A stretch of 43,755 nt of DNA from Oscillatoria salina IIICB1 (GCF_020144665.1 NZ_JAAHBQ010000068.1:1-43755), one strand, 5' to 3'; positions 15,302 through 24,934 are shown, counted from the stretch's first letter. Notes: generated by a model not told the origin, from the letters alone. A program made the numbers and translations.

Positions 15302-16648
15302 CTATAAAATTTTTCTTCCTGTTAAAATTTCTCGGACTTCTAACATCGCCGAATAGGTAGGAAGAATGTGTAAGGTTTCGTCAGCAGGAGTAATTTCTAA
15401 AGCTGTGGTAATCGCTTCAGATAAATTTTCCTTGATGATTAGCTGGAAATTTTCGGGAGTTTGTGCTAATTGTTCGAGACAATATTGTAAGCGCAGGGTC
15501 ATATCATAAACGCGATCGCCACTCACGACAATTGTGCCTCCTAAGCTGACCAATTTTTCCAGATCTACGTCCCAAATCCAAGATACATCTGTACCATCGG
15601 GAAGGCGATCGTTAAGGACAATTAAAGTTGTGGAGGCTTTCCCAGTTTTTTTGATGTCATTAACCGCCCTAATTGTTTCATTCATTCCTACCGGATTTTT
15701 TGATAATAAAATGCGGACGTGCTTATTAGCAACAGTTAACTCTTCCGCCCGACCAAAAGCCGCCCGAAAATTCTTAATTACGTCAAAAATTGTTGCTGTA
15801 TCGATGCCAATTTCTTTAGCTAACAATCCGGCGGCGAGAGTATTATATTTGTTATAAACTCCGATCAGAATTTGACCCCACTCCGGACTATAAACGGCGG
15901 GCTGACTTTTGTGAAAACCGCAACTCGGACAGCTAAAATCACCGAGATGAGATAAATAAACTCCTTCATAATCAAGGAGATGTCCGCAACTCGGACAGTA
16001 AATTGAATCTACTGCATGAGGAATTTCATCCAGGTAAAGTTCGGGTTCGCTTAAACCAAAAAATAACACTCGCTGACGTAATTGTTGACCCAAGTAAGAT
16101 AAAGTAGGGTCATCTGCATTGAGAATCACTACAGTATCATCAGGTAAAGGCGCGATCGCCTGCTGCCATCTTTGAGAAATTGTATCAACTTCGCCGTAAC
16201 GATCCAACTGATCGCGAAACAAATTCAAACCTAAAATATACTTGGGCTGACAATCGCGCAAAACCAAAGGTAAGACATTTTCATCTACTTCGAGAATCGC
16301 ATAATCAGCATCAAGTTTACCAGTTAATTTCGTACTAGCTAATAACGCCGTCGCCAAACCATTAATTAAATTTGCACCAGTGGCATTATGAACAACTTTT
16401 GCACCTTGACTTTCCAGAATTGTTCGTAACAGCAAAGAAGTCGTCGTTTTTCCATTCGTACCCACTACCAAAATTACACCCTTTTTCACTTGGGCGAATA
16501 ACTGAGGAAGTACCTGAGAATGGACGCGAGTCGCTATTTCGCCCGGTAAAACCGAAGCTGCGCCTAATTTCAGCGATCGCACTAGGGACGTGACTGTTTT
16601 CGCTACGCCAACTGCTAAACCTAAACGTACTTTATCAGCTACTTGCAT
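15302..16648 (-). CDS. murT: MurT-like Mur ligase (lipid II isoglutaminyl synthase subunit)
   Basis: 448 residues. The Mur ligase ATP site GTNGKTTT is at residues 63-70. The central domain contains a Cys4 zinc ribbon (Cys218, 221, 240, 243; CPSC...CPSC), which is a MurT feature not found in MurC-F. The C-terminal DUF1727 domain has VLNDRLPDGTDVSWIWDVDL. With GatD it would form the MurT/GatD complex. The N-terminal 40 residues are hydrophobic-amphipathic (VGVAKTVTSLVRSLKLG), as in other MurT proteins. The pair is best known from Gram-positive bacteria; homologues in cyanobacteria suggest either peptidoglycan amidation or another amidated Mur-like product. Confidence 0.9.
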   Translation of the reverse strand: MQVADKVRLGLAVGVAKTVTSLVRSLKLGAASVLPGEIATRVHSQVLPQLFAQVKKGVILVVGTNGKTTTSLLLRTILESQGAKVVHNATGANLINGLATALLASTKLTGKLDADYAILEVDENVLPLVLRDCQPKYILGLNLFRDQLDRYGEVDTISQRWQQAIAPLPDDTVVILNADDPTLSYLGQQLRQRVLFFGLSEPELYLDEIPHAVDSIYCPSCGHLLDYEGVYLSHLGDFSCPSCGFHKSQPAVYSPEWGQILIGVYNKYNTLAAGLLAKEIGIDTATIFDVIKNFRAAFGRAEELTVANKHVRILLSKNPVGMNETIRAVNDIKKTGKASTTLIVLNDRLPDGTDVSWIWDVDLEKLVSLGGTIVVSGDRVYDMTLRLQYCLEQLAQTPENFQLIIKENLSEAITTALEITPADETLHILPTYSAMLEVREILTGRKIL

Positions 16649-16661
16649 ATTTACACCATAA

Positions 16662-16792
16662 TTGGGGATTGGGGATTAGGGATTGGGGACTGGGGATTAG
16701 GGATTGGGGATTGGGGATTAGGAAGATAAGGAGGAATTAGCGGATAAACTGATAACTCAACCCAGTCACCAGTCACCAGTCCCCAGTCACCA
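16662..16792. repeat. Short tandem repeats GGGGATTA / CCAGTCA
   Basis: A run of GGGGATTGGGGATTAGGG-type heptamers occupies 16662-16722 and a second run of CCAGTCACCAGTCCCC lies at 16761-16792. They separate murT from the cyclase gene. They are of the same cyanobacterial short-repeat class as 4094-4279. Confidence 0.85.
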
Positions 16793-16793
16793 A

Positions 16794-19124
16794 TTACTTT
16801 TTCCCTAATAACAGATAAGTAGTCATTTCTCCTTTGCCTTTAATAGGGATTGTGCCACGTTCTGGCAAAAGATAACGATCGCCCAAACGAGATCGAGTAG
16901 CCGCCGTCACTTGAATGCAACCGGGGATACCGTGAGATTCCATACGACTAGCAATATTAACTGTATCGCCCCAAAGGTCATAAATAAACTTTTTCCTGCC
17001 AATTACGCCAGCGACAACCGATCCCGTGTGTATGCCAATACGAATTTTAAAGCTTTTTCCGGTTTCGAGATTAAATTGCGCGATCGCTGCTTGCATCTGT
17101 AGTGCCATTTCCGCAACTACTTCCGCATGATCCGGACGCTGAATCGGCAATCCACCGACTACCATATAAGCATCGCCGATCGTTTTGATTTTTTCTAGCT
17201 GCAACTGTTCGGTGAGGCGATCGAATTCAGAGAAAATTTCATTCAGCATTTCGACTATTTCGATAGCTGGATATTGGGAAGCTAACTCGGTAAAGCCAAC
17301 CAAATCAGCAAATAGCACCGTCACCGACTCGAAACTATCGGCGATCGTGCTAGTATTCTGCTTGAGACGTTCGGCGATCGCTTCGGGCAAAATATTCAGC
17401 AGTAAAGTTTCAGTTTGCTGTTGTTGCTGTCGCAAAGCTTCTTCTGCTTGTAAGCGGGCAGTAATATCCCGAAAAATCCCTCGTGTAGCCACTGGTTTTC
17501 CATCAACAAATTTACAATTAATGCTTCCTTCTAAAGAAATTTTTTCACCTTTTTTACTCATTAATGCTATTTGTACTCGTTCGATATTTTCTCCTGAGAT
17601 AATTTTCTGAAAAGTTGATAAACAATGTTGCCGAGAATCGGTATGGACAATTTCAAACATGGTCATTTTCCGAATTTCTGCGTCGCTATAACCAAGGGTT
17701 TCTCGCCAAGCATTGTTAACATATAAAAATTTACCTTCCACATTGACACTTTGAATGAGATCGCTTGCATTTTCAAACAAATCTCGATATCTTTTTTCAC
17801 TTTCGCGCAACTTCTGTTCGGCTTGTTTGCGTTTAATAAATTGACCGATTTGATTTCCCGTAGCCGCCATCATTTGCAACAGTTCTGGATCTGGTGGCTG
17901 TTGTTTGCTGCTAAAAAAAGTCATCACTCCTAAAACTTCTTCTCGTTCTTTAATTGGAAAACCAAAAGCCGAGTTTAGTCCTACTTTAACAGCAAAAGAT
18001 TGTTTGCCAAAATAAATATTATTAATCAGATCGGTAATCCATTTGGGAGAACCACTTGACCAAACTATTCCTGCTAATCCAAATCCGGCTATGAGCGTAA
18101 CTCTACCCGTAACTTCAATAAATTCTGTAACTTTTTCCTCGGGTTTAGACCAAATTTTCACTCGTTGCAAGCAGTTGGAATTGGTGTTTACAAGTTCGCT
18201 TTCCGAATCAAAAACTGGCATCCAAAGTTCGCCTATTTCCCATTCTAAAGATTCACAAACTGCTTGCAATATTTTTGGGGTTGCTATTTCCAAATCATGG
18301 GATTCAGAAAGAATTTTTGCTAGCGCATACTGGGCGGTTAGACGCTGTTGCGTTCGCTTGCGTTCGGTGATATTTCGTCCCACATAAATAAACTCATAAG
18401 AGTCTTTTATTTCTGTTTCTGCTACAGAACAAGAAAAAGCAACAATAATTTTAGTTCCATTTTGACAACGACAAACGACTTCGAGAATTAATTCTTTTTT
18501 TTGTAAAAGATTTTCATGATGCAACGATAAATCAAATTGAGGATTGTCAACCAAGTAAGTTAATTTTTGTTCGAGTATTTCTGTTTCTAGATAGCCAAAT
18601 AAATCGCAAGCAGCTTGGTTGACTTTTTTGATTTTTCCACTTGCGGTAGTAACTACTAAGGCGTCAGCTATGGAAGTAACAATTTTATTGGTATAGTCGC
18701 GAGTTTTTTCTAAAGCATTAACTAATAATTGAGTTTCATTTGTTGCTTGAACCAACGTTTGCTCTAAACTCATTTTATCAGTCACATTCTCGAGAAAAAT
18801 AATTAAACAATTACAGTTATTTTTTGAGTCAAAATATTTGTTAAAATAAAGATCGAAATAAATATTTTCTTGGTTAAATGTCTGACGAGTAATTGCTTTT
18901 AAATCAAAGTAATCTTGCTCTCCGTCTAAAACAGCAACTAAAATTTCTTCGCAGCCAAAAAGTTCGGGAAAACCGTTACGGATATCTTCTCCGATGGTAA
19001 GCTCGTCTACAGAATCAAAAAACTGAGTAATTCCAGGAGAGTAGCTAAGAATAATCAAATCTCGATTGACTAATATATAACTGATGTGGTTGGGGGTAAT
19101 TATATTTGGTAAAAAGTGTTTCAT
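16794..19124 (-). CDS. PAS/GAF-regulated class III adenylate cyclase
   Basis: 776 residues, no transmembrane segment. N-terminal sensor region (about 10-120), PAS (about 145-260), GAF (about 275-440), second PAS with PAC (about 445-560, SEKRYRDLFENASDLIQSVN), a Q-rich coiled linker, and a class III cyclase domain (about 590-776). Metal ligands are Asp607 (FADLVGFT) and Asp651 (GDAYM). Substrate residues are Lys645 and Asp716 (the adenylate pair), with transition-state residues Asn723 and Arg727. It should make cAMP. The first 250 residues match those of the GGDEF protein at 19720-21618 in order and many motifs (SPG/SPR, FPELFG, YFDLYF, DYTNKI/DYVDKI). It is last on its strand in the GTPase locus, 141 bases after a protease relic. 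Confidence 0.93.
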   Translation of the reverse strand: MKHFLPNIITPNHISYILVNRDLIILSYSPGITQFFDSVDELTIGEDIRNGFPELFGCEEILVAVLDGEQDYFDLKAITRQTFNQENIYFDLYFNKYFDSKNNCNCLIIFLENVTDKMSLEQTLVQATNETQLLVNALEKTRDYTNKIVTSIADALVVTTASGKIKKVNQAACDLFGYLETEILEQKLTYLVDNPQFDLSLHHENLLQKKELILEVVCRCQNGTKIIVAFSCSVAETEIKDSYEFIYVGRNITERKRTQQRLTAQYALAKILSESHDLEIATPKILQAVCESLEWEIGELWMPVFDSESELVNTNSNCLQRVKIWSKPEEKVTEFIEVTGRVTLIAGFGLAGIVWSSGSPKWITDLINNIYFGKQSFAVKVGLNSAFGFPIKEREEVLGVMTFFSSKQQPPDPELLQMMAATGNQIGQFIKRKQAEQKLRESEKRYRDLFENASDLIQSVNVEGKFLYVNNAWRETLGYSDAEIRKMTMFEIVHTDSRQHCLSTFQKIISGENIERVQIALMSKKGEKISLEGSINCKFVDGKPVATRGIFRDITARLQAEEALRQQQQQTETLLLNILPEAIAERLKQNTSTIADSFESVTVLFADLVGFTELASQYPAIEIVEMLNEIFSEFDRLTEQLQLEKIKTIGDAYMVVGGLPIQRPDHAEVVAEMALQMQAAIAQFNLETGKSFKIRIGIHTGSVVAGVIGRKKFIYDLWGDTVNIASRMESHGIPGCIQVTAATRSRLGDRYLLPERGTIPIKGKGEMTTYLLLGKK

Positions 19125-19265
19125 ACCTGCTAGTCCTAAACAAGATTTTTCACATTGGTATAATTAAGGTTATACCTGCTTGGTGTGATTGACTGTGAAT
19201 CTCGCTCGGAGTTGTCTAAGGGAGTGCTAACAGGAAAGAGAGCTTTAATTTAGAGTGCGATCGCG

Positions 19266-19394
19266 TTAAATAGTTGATGTCAAAAAAATATTTTTAACTG
19301 CTAAAGCATCTACAGCAATTATCTCTCGATCGGCAGTGACTAACTCAATTTCAAAATATAACTCTCCATTGTTACCAAAATAACCTTGAATCAT
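19266..19394 (-). pseudogene. Truncated retropepsin-like (clan AA) aspartic protease remnant
   Basis: ATG at 19394 overlaps the stop of the upstream gene (ATGA). The frame reads MIQGYFGNNGELYFEIELVT, then ADREIIAVDAL and ends after 42 codons. The beginning matches the common cyanobacterial clan AA protease partner (MIQG-F----GE-FFEIEL), which normally runs about 120 residues with an LLDTGF active site after this point. Here the DTG segment and everything beyond are missing. It is probably a deletion relic; the short peptide could still be translated. Confidence 0.65.
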
Positions 19395-19699
19395 ATTTTC
19401 CCCACACACCCAGTTTCATTCAGACGCTTTTCCAAAATTCGCGCATTGGGGTACTTTTGTCGAGCTTTTTGAAAAGCAACTTCTGGATCGAGATCGACAA
19501 AATACTCGCCGCTTTCTGGTTCGATTATAATTGCCCAGTTATAATAATCGCCTACTAATTCAGGATAGACGCGCCAAAATATCTCTCGACAGCGTTGGGC
19601 GAAAGCGTTATCTGCGGCGGTGCGTTGGGCTATTTCTGTCGCAGAAAGACGAGGTTGAGAGGGAAATAAAGGCGTTTTGCGGGAAGTTTTCTCAGTCAT
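19391..19699 (-). CDS. Small conserved cyanobacterial protein, usual partner of a clan AA protease
   Basis: About 102 residues from the ATG at 19699 (a GTG at 19714 is possible). The C-terminal half, WAIIIEPESGEYFVDLDPEV then AFQKARQKYP and RLNETG-C-GKI, is the signature of a widespread short cyanobacterial family that is usually encoded just before a retropepsin-like protease. This matches the arrangement here: its stop overlaps the relic's start by four bases. It begins 20 bases after the GGDEF gene and probably shares that transcript. Function is unknown; an antitoxin-like or substrate role has been neither shown nor excluded. Confidence 0.75.
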   Translation of the reverse strand: MTEKTSRKTPLFPSQPRLSATEIAQRTAADNAFAQRCREIFWRVYPELVGDYYNWAIIIEPESGEYFVDLDPEVAFQKARQKYPNARILEKRLNETGCVGKI

Positions 19700-19719
19700 A
19701 TCGCTCAATAACACTCAGG

Positions 19720-21618
19720 TTACTTTATTATATGAGCCGCAACGACACGCGATCGCCCGGTTTCTTTGGCTTGTTTCAAAGCGCGATCGGCAGCTTCGAC
19801 TAAATTTTCGGGAGTATAATTACTGTCAGGAATCATGCTCGCAACTCCCAAACTGAGAGAAAGATATGCGCTCGCTAGCGATCGGTGATGAGGTATCTTT
19901 TTTTCGAGGATAGTCAGACAAATTGTTTCTGCGACGTGGATAGCGCCTGGTTGAGAAGTATTAGGTAAAATAATCGCAAATTCATCACCACCATAACGAG
20001 CTACAAGATCGGCGGAACGTTTGACTAATTCAGACAAAATATTAGCTATTTCTTGCAAACAAAAATCACCCGCCAGAAGCCCATAAGTATCGAGATAAGC
20101 TTTACCATAATCAAGATCGCAGAGAATTATCGACAAGGGTTGTTGCTCGCGGTAAAGTCTGCACCACTCAAAAATAAGACGTTCCTCAAAAGTACGACGG
20201 TTAGCTAATTTGGTGAGCGGATCGATAATTGCTAGTTGGGTTAATTCTTGATTAGTAAGTTGTAATTGTTGGTATAATTCGGCTTGCTGAATAGCTATTG
20301 CCAGTTGTTTGACAAGTTCTTCAATTAAATCAATCTCCCATTTTTCCCAGACTCTTATTTGAGTTTGATGAACAATTAAAAAACCCCATAATTTTCGCGA
20401 TAAAATACCTAATTGACTATTAAGAAGGGCAGCTTTACACAAAATTGGGATTACTAATTCAGATTGTACTGAAAACTCTTTCAGGGTTTCTAAATAACTA
20501 GGAGCAAAGTTAGCTGTTTCCAGGTTCGATCTAGCGCTTATTTTTCCTTGTTGATAAGCTTGAAGTAAGCTTGATTCAAACTGAGGATAGGCAGAATTAT
20601 TAACTAACTCAGGAATAGATCGATCGGCGACAACTTCAGCTTTTGAAGTTAAAGTAGAACCAGGTAAAAACTGATAAATTAAGACGCGATCGCACTCAAA
20701 AAAGTCCCGCACTTCTGTCACGATTGAGTTAAAAATCTCTTCTAATTTCAGCGACTCCCGCAGTTTCTCACTCACCAAACGCAAAAAGCGCGATTGTTTC
20801 CCCGATAAAAACAATTGCATTTCAATTTGCTTGCGTTTAGTGATATCTCTGCCAATAAAAACCAAATCACTATTTGTGGTTTTCTCTGACGCGATCGCTA
20901 CACCAACCTTGCGGTACACCGCTTGGGTTGCTGGCGCTATCCCGCCAATCGCTGCACCAGAAAAAGCGACAAATATTTGTTCTCCAGTTTTCTTGATACA
21001 AGTCACTTCAGAATATTTACCTAACAAGTTTTCCGGTAAAAAGTTTTCTCGATCTTCGCTCAAAAGAACTGAGATTGGTTTACCTATTAACTCTTCTCGC
21101 TCGTAACCAAAAATTTCAACTGCGGCGCGATTTGCTGTTTTAATTTTTCCTGTTTTCGTCGTTACCAACAAAGCATCAAGCATCGCAGAAATAATTTTAT
21201 CAACATAATCTTTTGCTGCTGATAAATCATTTAACAACAAGCTATATTCATTCGCACCTTGAACCAATCTTTGTTCGATAATTTTACTTTCTGTAACATC
21301 TTGAATGACTAGAAGTAAGCGATCTTCTTCTCCCTGAAAATATAAATCGAAATATAACAAATTTCCCTCAGCCGAACTGCGAGCAATTCCTTTAAGATCG
21401 AATTTTTTTTTCCTTCCATCAATAATTTCGCTGAGTAAATCTTCTAGACCAAATAATTCCGGAAAACTCAAACGCACATCAGATCCTACTTGGGGTTTTT
21501 CAGCAGGATCGGCAAACTTTCCGACCCGAGGAGATAGTTCTTGAATCAGAAAATTTTTGTTAATGACTAAATATTCTATTTGGCTAAGAGCTATAACTTT
21601 TTTTTGGTCAATTTTCAT
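19720..21618 (-). CDS. PAS-GAF-GGDEF protein (diguanylate cyclase-like)
   Basis: 632 residues, soluble. An N-terminal sensor region shared with the cyclase at 16794 (about 10-115) and a PAS domain (about 140-255) are followed by a phytochrome/cyanobacteriochrome-like GAF (about 280-455; [39 protein letters not shown]). A GGDEF domain completes it (about 465-630; [22 protein letters not shown]-site RSAD). In the GAF, the Cys-His that binds bilin reads Ser-Tyr ([11 protein letters not shown]). In the GGDEF, the substrate segment reads [18 protein letters not shown], lacking the Asn that contacts guanine. Its ATG overlaps the GTPase stop (ATGA), so the two are translationally coupled. Confidence 0.9.
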   Translation of the reverse strand: MKIDQKKVIALSQIEYLVINKNFLIQELSPRVGKFADPAEKPQVGSDVRLSFPELFGLEDLLSEIIDGRKKKFDLKGIARSSAEGNLLYFDLYFQGEEDRLLLVIQDVTESKIIEQRLVQGANEYSLLLNDLSAAKDYVDKIISAMLDALLVTTKTGKIKTANRAAVEIFGYEREELIGKPISVLLSEDRENFLPENLLGKYSEVTCIKKTGEQIFVAFSGAAIGGIAPATQAVYRKVGVAIASEKTTNSDLVFIGRDITKRKQIEMQLFLSGKQSRFLRLVSEKLRESLKLEEIFNSIVTEVRDFFECDRVLIYQFLPGSTLTSKAEVVADRSIPELVNNSAYPQFESSLLQAYQQGKISARSNLETANFAPSYLETLKEFSVQSELVIPILCKAALLNSQLGILSRKLWGFLIVHQTQIRVWEKWEIDLIEELVKQLAIAIQQAELYQQLQLTNQELTQLAIIDPLTKLANRRTFEERLIFEWCRLYREQQPLSIILCDLDYGKAYLDTYGLLAGDFCLQEIANILSELVKRSADLVARYGGDEFAIILPNTSQPGAIHVAETICLTILEKKIPHHRSLASAYLSLSLGVASMIPDSNYTPENLVEAADRALKQAKETGRSRVVAAHIIK

Positions 21619-22148
21619 TTTATTTTCAGCATATTATAAGCTAATTTGTGAAAAATTTCATCGACATCTTTCCCGGTTTTTGCTGATGTAGTATGAGCAG
21701 CAATTACTTGGGGTTGTTCGGGAAAATGAACAAGTTTAAATTGTGCTTCAAGTTCTTCTTCGCTAACCAAATCTAATTTATTCAAAGCAATAACTGCAAG
21801 ACCTTTGGGACAAACCGAAAAAAATAAATCGAGATGTTGCTGTAGATTCTCAATTGTTTCCGAACGAGTTACATCAGCAACAATAATTGCTCCTTTCGCT
21901 CCTTGTAAATAACTAGGTGCGATCGCTTTAAACTTCGTTTGTCCTTCAATATCCCAAACGATCAACTGTACTTGCTGATTTCCTGTCCCTTCTGGAGCAG
22001 GTACTTCAACTGATTTGCGGGAAATTTTTACTCCTACTGTTGATAAATACCGATCGCTAAATTGACGGTCTACAAAGCGGCGAATTAAGCTTGTTTTGCC
22101 AACGCTAAAATCACCAACTAAACAAATTTTTTTAGAAATTACTGACAT
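21615..22148 (-). CDS. Ras/Rab-like small GTPase (prokaryotic Rup type)
   Basis: 177 residues, one small-GTPase domain. G1 is GDFSVGKTS (12-20), G2 Thr37 in YLSTVGVK, G3 WDIEGQ (65-70, with the catalytic-type Gln70), G4 NKLD (123-126), and G5 TSAK (154-157). There is no C-terminal lipidation motif, as expected in bacteria. Ras-superfamily GTPases outside MglA are known in many prokaryotes, mostly with unknown function. The gene lies 7 bases after the longin-OmpA gene and overlaps the GGDEF gene by 4, so it sits in the middle of an operon with a probable longin partner (its likely regulator or membrane anchor) and a second-messenger enzyme. Confidence 0.92.
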   Translation of the reverse strand: MSVISKKICLVGDFSVGKTSLIRRFVDRQFSDRYLSTVGVKISRKSVEVPAPEGTGNQQVQLIVWDIEGQTKFKAIAPSYLQGAKGAIIVADVTRSETIENLQQHLDLFFSVCPKGLAVIALNKLDLVSEEELEAQFKLVHFPEQPQVIAAHTTSAKTGKDVDEIFHKLAYNMLKIK

Positions 22149-22155
22149 ACTTAAC

Positions 22156-24867
22156 TTACTCTTCTTGCGTACTTATGTATGGCTCAAATCTAACTACTCT
22201 ACTCAAGCGTAACGGCTGATTAATAGCAATATTTGGAGGACTTTCTGGACTACCAAAAATTTCTAATCTTGTTGCTTCAATACCTCGCTTTTGCAAAGCA
22301 TCTCGAACAGTTTTAGCTCGTTTAATCGCCAGATCTTCATTTTGCTCTTTTGTTCCTTGACGATCTGCGTGACCAATAATTTTTAACTTGACTTGGGGAT
22401 TTTGCTTGAGTAATTCGCTAATCGGAATCAGTGTCTTGTTTATTTCTGATAAATTCAAGTTGGCTGAACCGGAATCAAAATAAATTCGCTTTTTTAAGAG
22501 AGGTTCTCCTAGTTGAAAAACATTAACAACCGATCTAACTCCAGGAACTTGCTCTAAAACTTGAGTAACTTTTGCAACATCGCTAATTTGAGCGATATTA
22601 CCGTTAACTGTTACTTTCCCAGCTTCGTAGCGAGCAAAAATTTCGATTCCTTTTTTTTGATTGAATAAAGATGTTACTCGCTCTATTTCTGCTATAGTTA
22701 ATTCTGGATTTGTCGGTACATCAACAGCGATAATTTGGTTATTTAAGTCAAAATTTGGTGCAATTTCACCTGCAACTTCACCTGCTAAAGAGCGTAAAGA
22801 TTCGCTCGGTACTCGTCCTTTTAAAATTAATTTATCTCGCTTGAATTCTGGAACTAGGCGATAAACTGATAACTCAGGAGTTGCATCTAAAGCTATGGCT
22901 GTTTTTGTTTCAATTCGGCGAGCTATCCAACTACGATACTGGTAATATCCCCCAGGTATTCCTAACAGAAATAGTAAAAGTAAGCCCAGTTTTAAAAACC
23001 CTAGAGCAGGGGTTTTTTTCTCTCTGTCTTCAGTTTTCTTATCGGCTTTAAGTAATGCTTTTAAAAATTCTTCAATCGCTTCAGGAATTGTGCCTGGATC
23101 GCCGTCAAATTCTTGAATTTCACGATCGTATTCTTCAACAATTTTCCCTAGAGTAGCGCGCATTTTTTCAATAAATTCTTTTGATGGTGCGCCATCAATT
23201 ACCACTGCTAGATAGCAGTATCCGGCTACTTCAATAACAATTTTTGAGTTACCGTATTCAATCTCTGTTAGTTCCGAAACTTCGCCATTTTGGACAATAC
23301 AATCGTAGACAAAACTCCGGATCGCGGTTAGCATTCCGGCTAACATATCGCCTTCTAATTTTTGTGATTCAATCGGTTGTACGTCGCGAATTAGTAAGCC
23401 AGAAGTTTTGTGAATTAAAAAGATAGCTTGGATCGAAAATCCTAAAGATTCTCGTAAGATTAATTCGGCTTCCGAAACTCCTTGAAAAGCAGCACGCATT
23501 TTGCGGCTAATTCCTTCTGGAGAAAGGGCGCTTTCTACTTTTTGATTAATACTTTGCACTACTTCTGTCATGTATTTAGCAACAGTATTACCAATTACTG
23601 GATATAGTGCATCTACCATTGCGTCACGCTCGTAAGCAATTTGAGCCTTGATTGCTCTACCCATTTCCGGACCGAGAGTTTTTGCGATCGCACCTTGCTG
23701 AAGTCTGATTTGTTCCCGGATAGCGATCGCGATTTCGGGAGCGATCGCGCGCGCGATCGCTTCTGGTTGTTTTTCGATTTCGTGAGTAATTGCTTCTGGG
23801 AGAATCTCCGCGAGGATACTACTCATTCCTCGTAGGTTGTACAAACCTCGCTCTTGAATTAATTCGTCAACTACGGGTGTTAAGGTTTCTATCATGATTT
23901 CCCGCGAATCGTTGACGCGCATTTTTAATAATTCGGTCATTAAAGGTATGAGCGGATTAATTAATTCTGTCGGTTCATATACTTGATTTTCTAACTCCTT
24001 TAATTTAGCTTCGAGATTAATAATTATTTGACGCAGTTTACCTAACTCAGCACTGTCTGTCGTTAGCACTTCCCCTCGCTCGACAATTCCAGGAGTTATC
24101 TTTTTTTGTTCTTTGTTTTCTACGTTCGCTCCTACCGAAATATTATTTTTTTCTTCTCTTACTACTCGCTGATTTTCTAACTCGCTCGCTCCAGCTGTTT
24201 TTTCCCACTCTAACTCGATAAACTTTCGCTTCTCAGGTTCGGTTTTACTTTCTACTTCGGCTAGTTTTTGGCGCTCTTTTTGGGCTATTTCTGACTCAAA
24301 TTTAGTCGCTGGCAAACTTCTGCGCTCGGTCTTGCTTTTTTGTTCAATTTGTGCTAAAGTATTACTGTTAACTTCGGTCTCCACAGAACTACCTACAGCT
24401 TTACCCGACTCTGAATCAAAGAGCAAATTTTCTAAACTCGACCAAAGAAAATCGAGTTCCGCAGAATTATTTGACAAATCTGTTACTTCGTTACCAGTTT
24501 CCTGGGATTCATTTTTCTCAGATTTTGAGTCAATTTCGTCAGCAACTAGCTCTCTTTCGGGGAAAGAAAAAAGTGGCGATCGCGGATTATCTTCCTGGGA
24601 ATTTCTCCCTACCCAATCCCCTTTTTCTTGCTCAACATTTACCCTTGACTGTTTTAACTTTTTCTTTTCTAAACTCGATTTAAATCCTGAATTATCCTCA
24701 GCCAAAATAACTTGAGAATCTGGCGTTAAGTTAGCATCTAAAATACCTAATTCCCACAACAATTTGAGCAAATTTTCTAATTGTTCTCGGTTATTATTAT
24801 TGCTAGATTCATCAGGCAAAATTGATTTTTCTCGATCGCTATTAGAAGATAATCTTGAACTTTTCAT
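22156..24867 (-). CDS. Longin-like / transmembrane / two-BON / OmpA-C protein
   Basis: 903 residues. A polar disordered region (1-270), a long helical region (about 270-460) with repeated PEAI-ARAI-type turns, and a longin/roadblock-like domain (about 475-582; SIQAIFLIHKTSGLLIRD, GDMLAGMLTAIRSFVYDC, IEYGNSKIVIEVAGYCYLAV). One transmembrane helix (about 623-640), two BON-like domains (about 655-717 and 724-786; KVTVNGNI, LEQVPGVRSVVNVF), and an OmpA C-terminal domain (about 792-896) follow. The peptidoglycan-binding residues Asp835 (HADRQGT) and Arg850 (NEDLAIKRA) are present. The topology puts the longin domain in the cytoplasm and OmpA on the cell wall, bridging the inner membrane. It is the operon partner of the GTPase. 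The longin assignment is by secondary-structure pattern. Confidence 0.88.
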   Translation of the reverse strand: MKSSRLSSNSDREKSILPDESSNNNNREQLENLLKLLWELGILDANLTPDSQVILAEDNSGFKSSLEKKKLKQSRVNVEQEKGDWVGRNSQEDNPRSPLFSFPERELVADEIDSKSEKNESQETGNEVTDLSNNSAELDFLWSSLENLLFDSESGKAVGSSVETEVNSNTLAQIEQKSKTERRSLPATKFESEIAQKERQKLAEVESKTEPEKRKFIELEWEKTAGASELENQRVVREEKNNISVGANVENKEQKKITPGIVERGEVLTTDSAELGKLRQIIINLEAKLKELENQVYEPTELINPLIPLMTELLKMRVNDSREIMIETLTPVVDELIQERGLYNLRGMSSILAEILPEAITHEIEKQPEAIARAIAPEIAIAIREQIRLQQGAIAKTLGPEMGRAIKAQIAYERDAMVDALYPVIGNTVAKYMTEVVQSINQKVESALSPEGISRKMRAAFQGVSEAELILRESLGFSIQAIFLIHKTSGLLIRDVQPIESQKLEGDMLAGMLTAIRSFVYDCIVQNGEVSELTEIEYGNSKIVIEVAGYCYLAVVIDGAPSKEFIEKMRATLGKIVEEYDREIQEFDGDPGTIPEAIEEFLKALLKADKKTEDREKKTPALGFLKLGLLLLFLLGIPGGYYQYRSWIARRIETKTAIALDATPELSVYRLVPEFKRDKLILKGRVPSESLRSLAGEVAGEIAPNFDLNNQIIAVDVPTNPELTIAEIERVTSLFNQKKGIEIFARYEAGKVTVNGNIAQISDVAKVTQVLEQVPGVRSVVNVFQLGEPLLKKRIYFDSGSANLNLSEINKTLIPISELLKQNPQVKLKIIGHADRQGTKEQNEDLAIKRAKTVRDALQKRGIEATRLEIFGSPESPPNIAINQPLRLSRVVRFEPYISTQEE

Positions 24868-24934
24868 AAGCTGCTATCGGTTACTTTTTCAATGCACCTT
24901 TTTCCTCTTATATTATTTTCAACATATCCTTACC

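Noticed and set aside
16757-17610. Plus-strand frames opposite the cyclase gene (for example 17185-17610)
   Set aside because: Antisense shadows of a well-conserved domain; composition is low-complexity and no start signals are seen.
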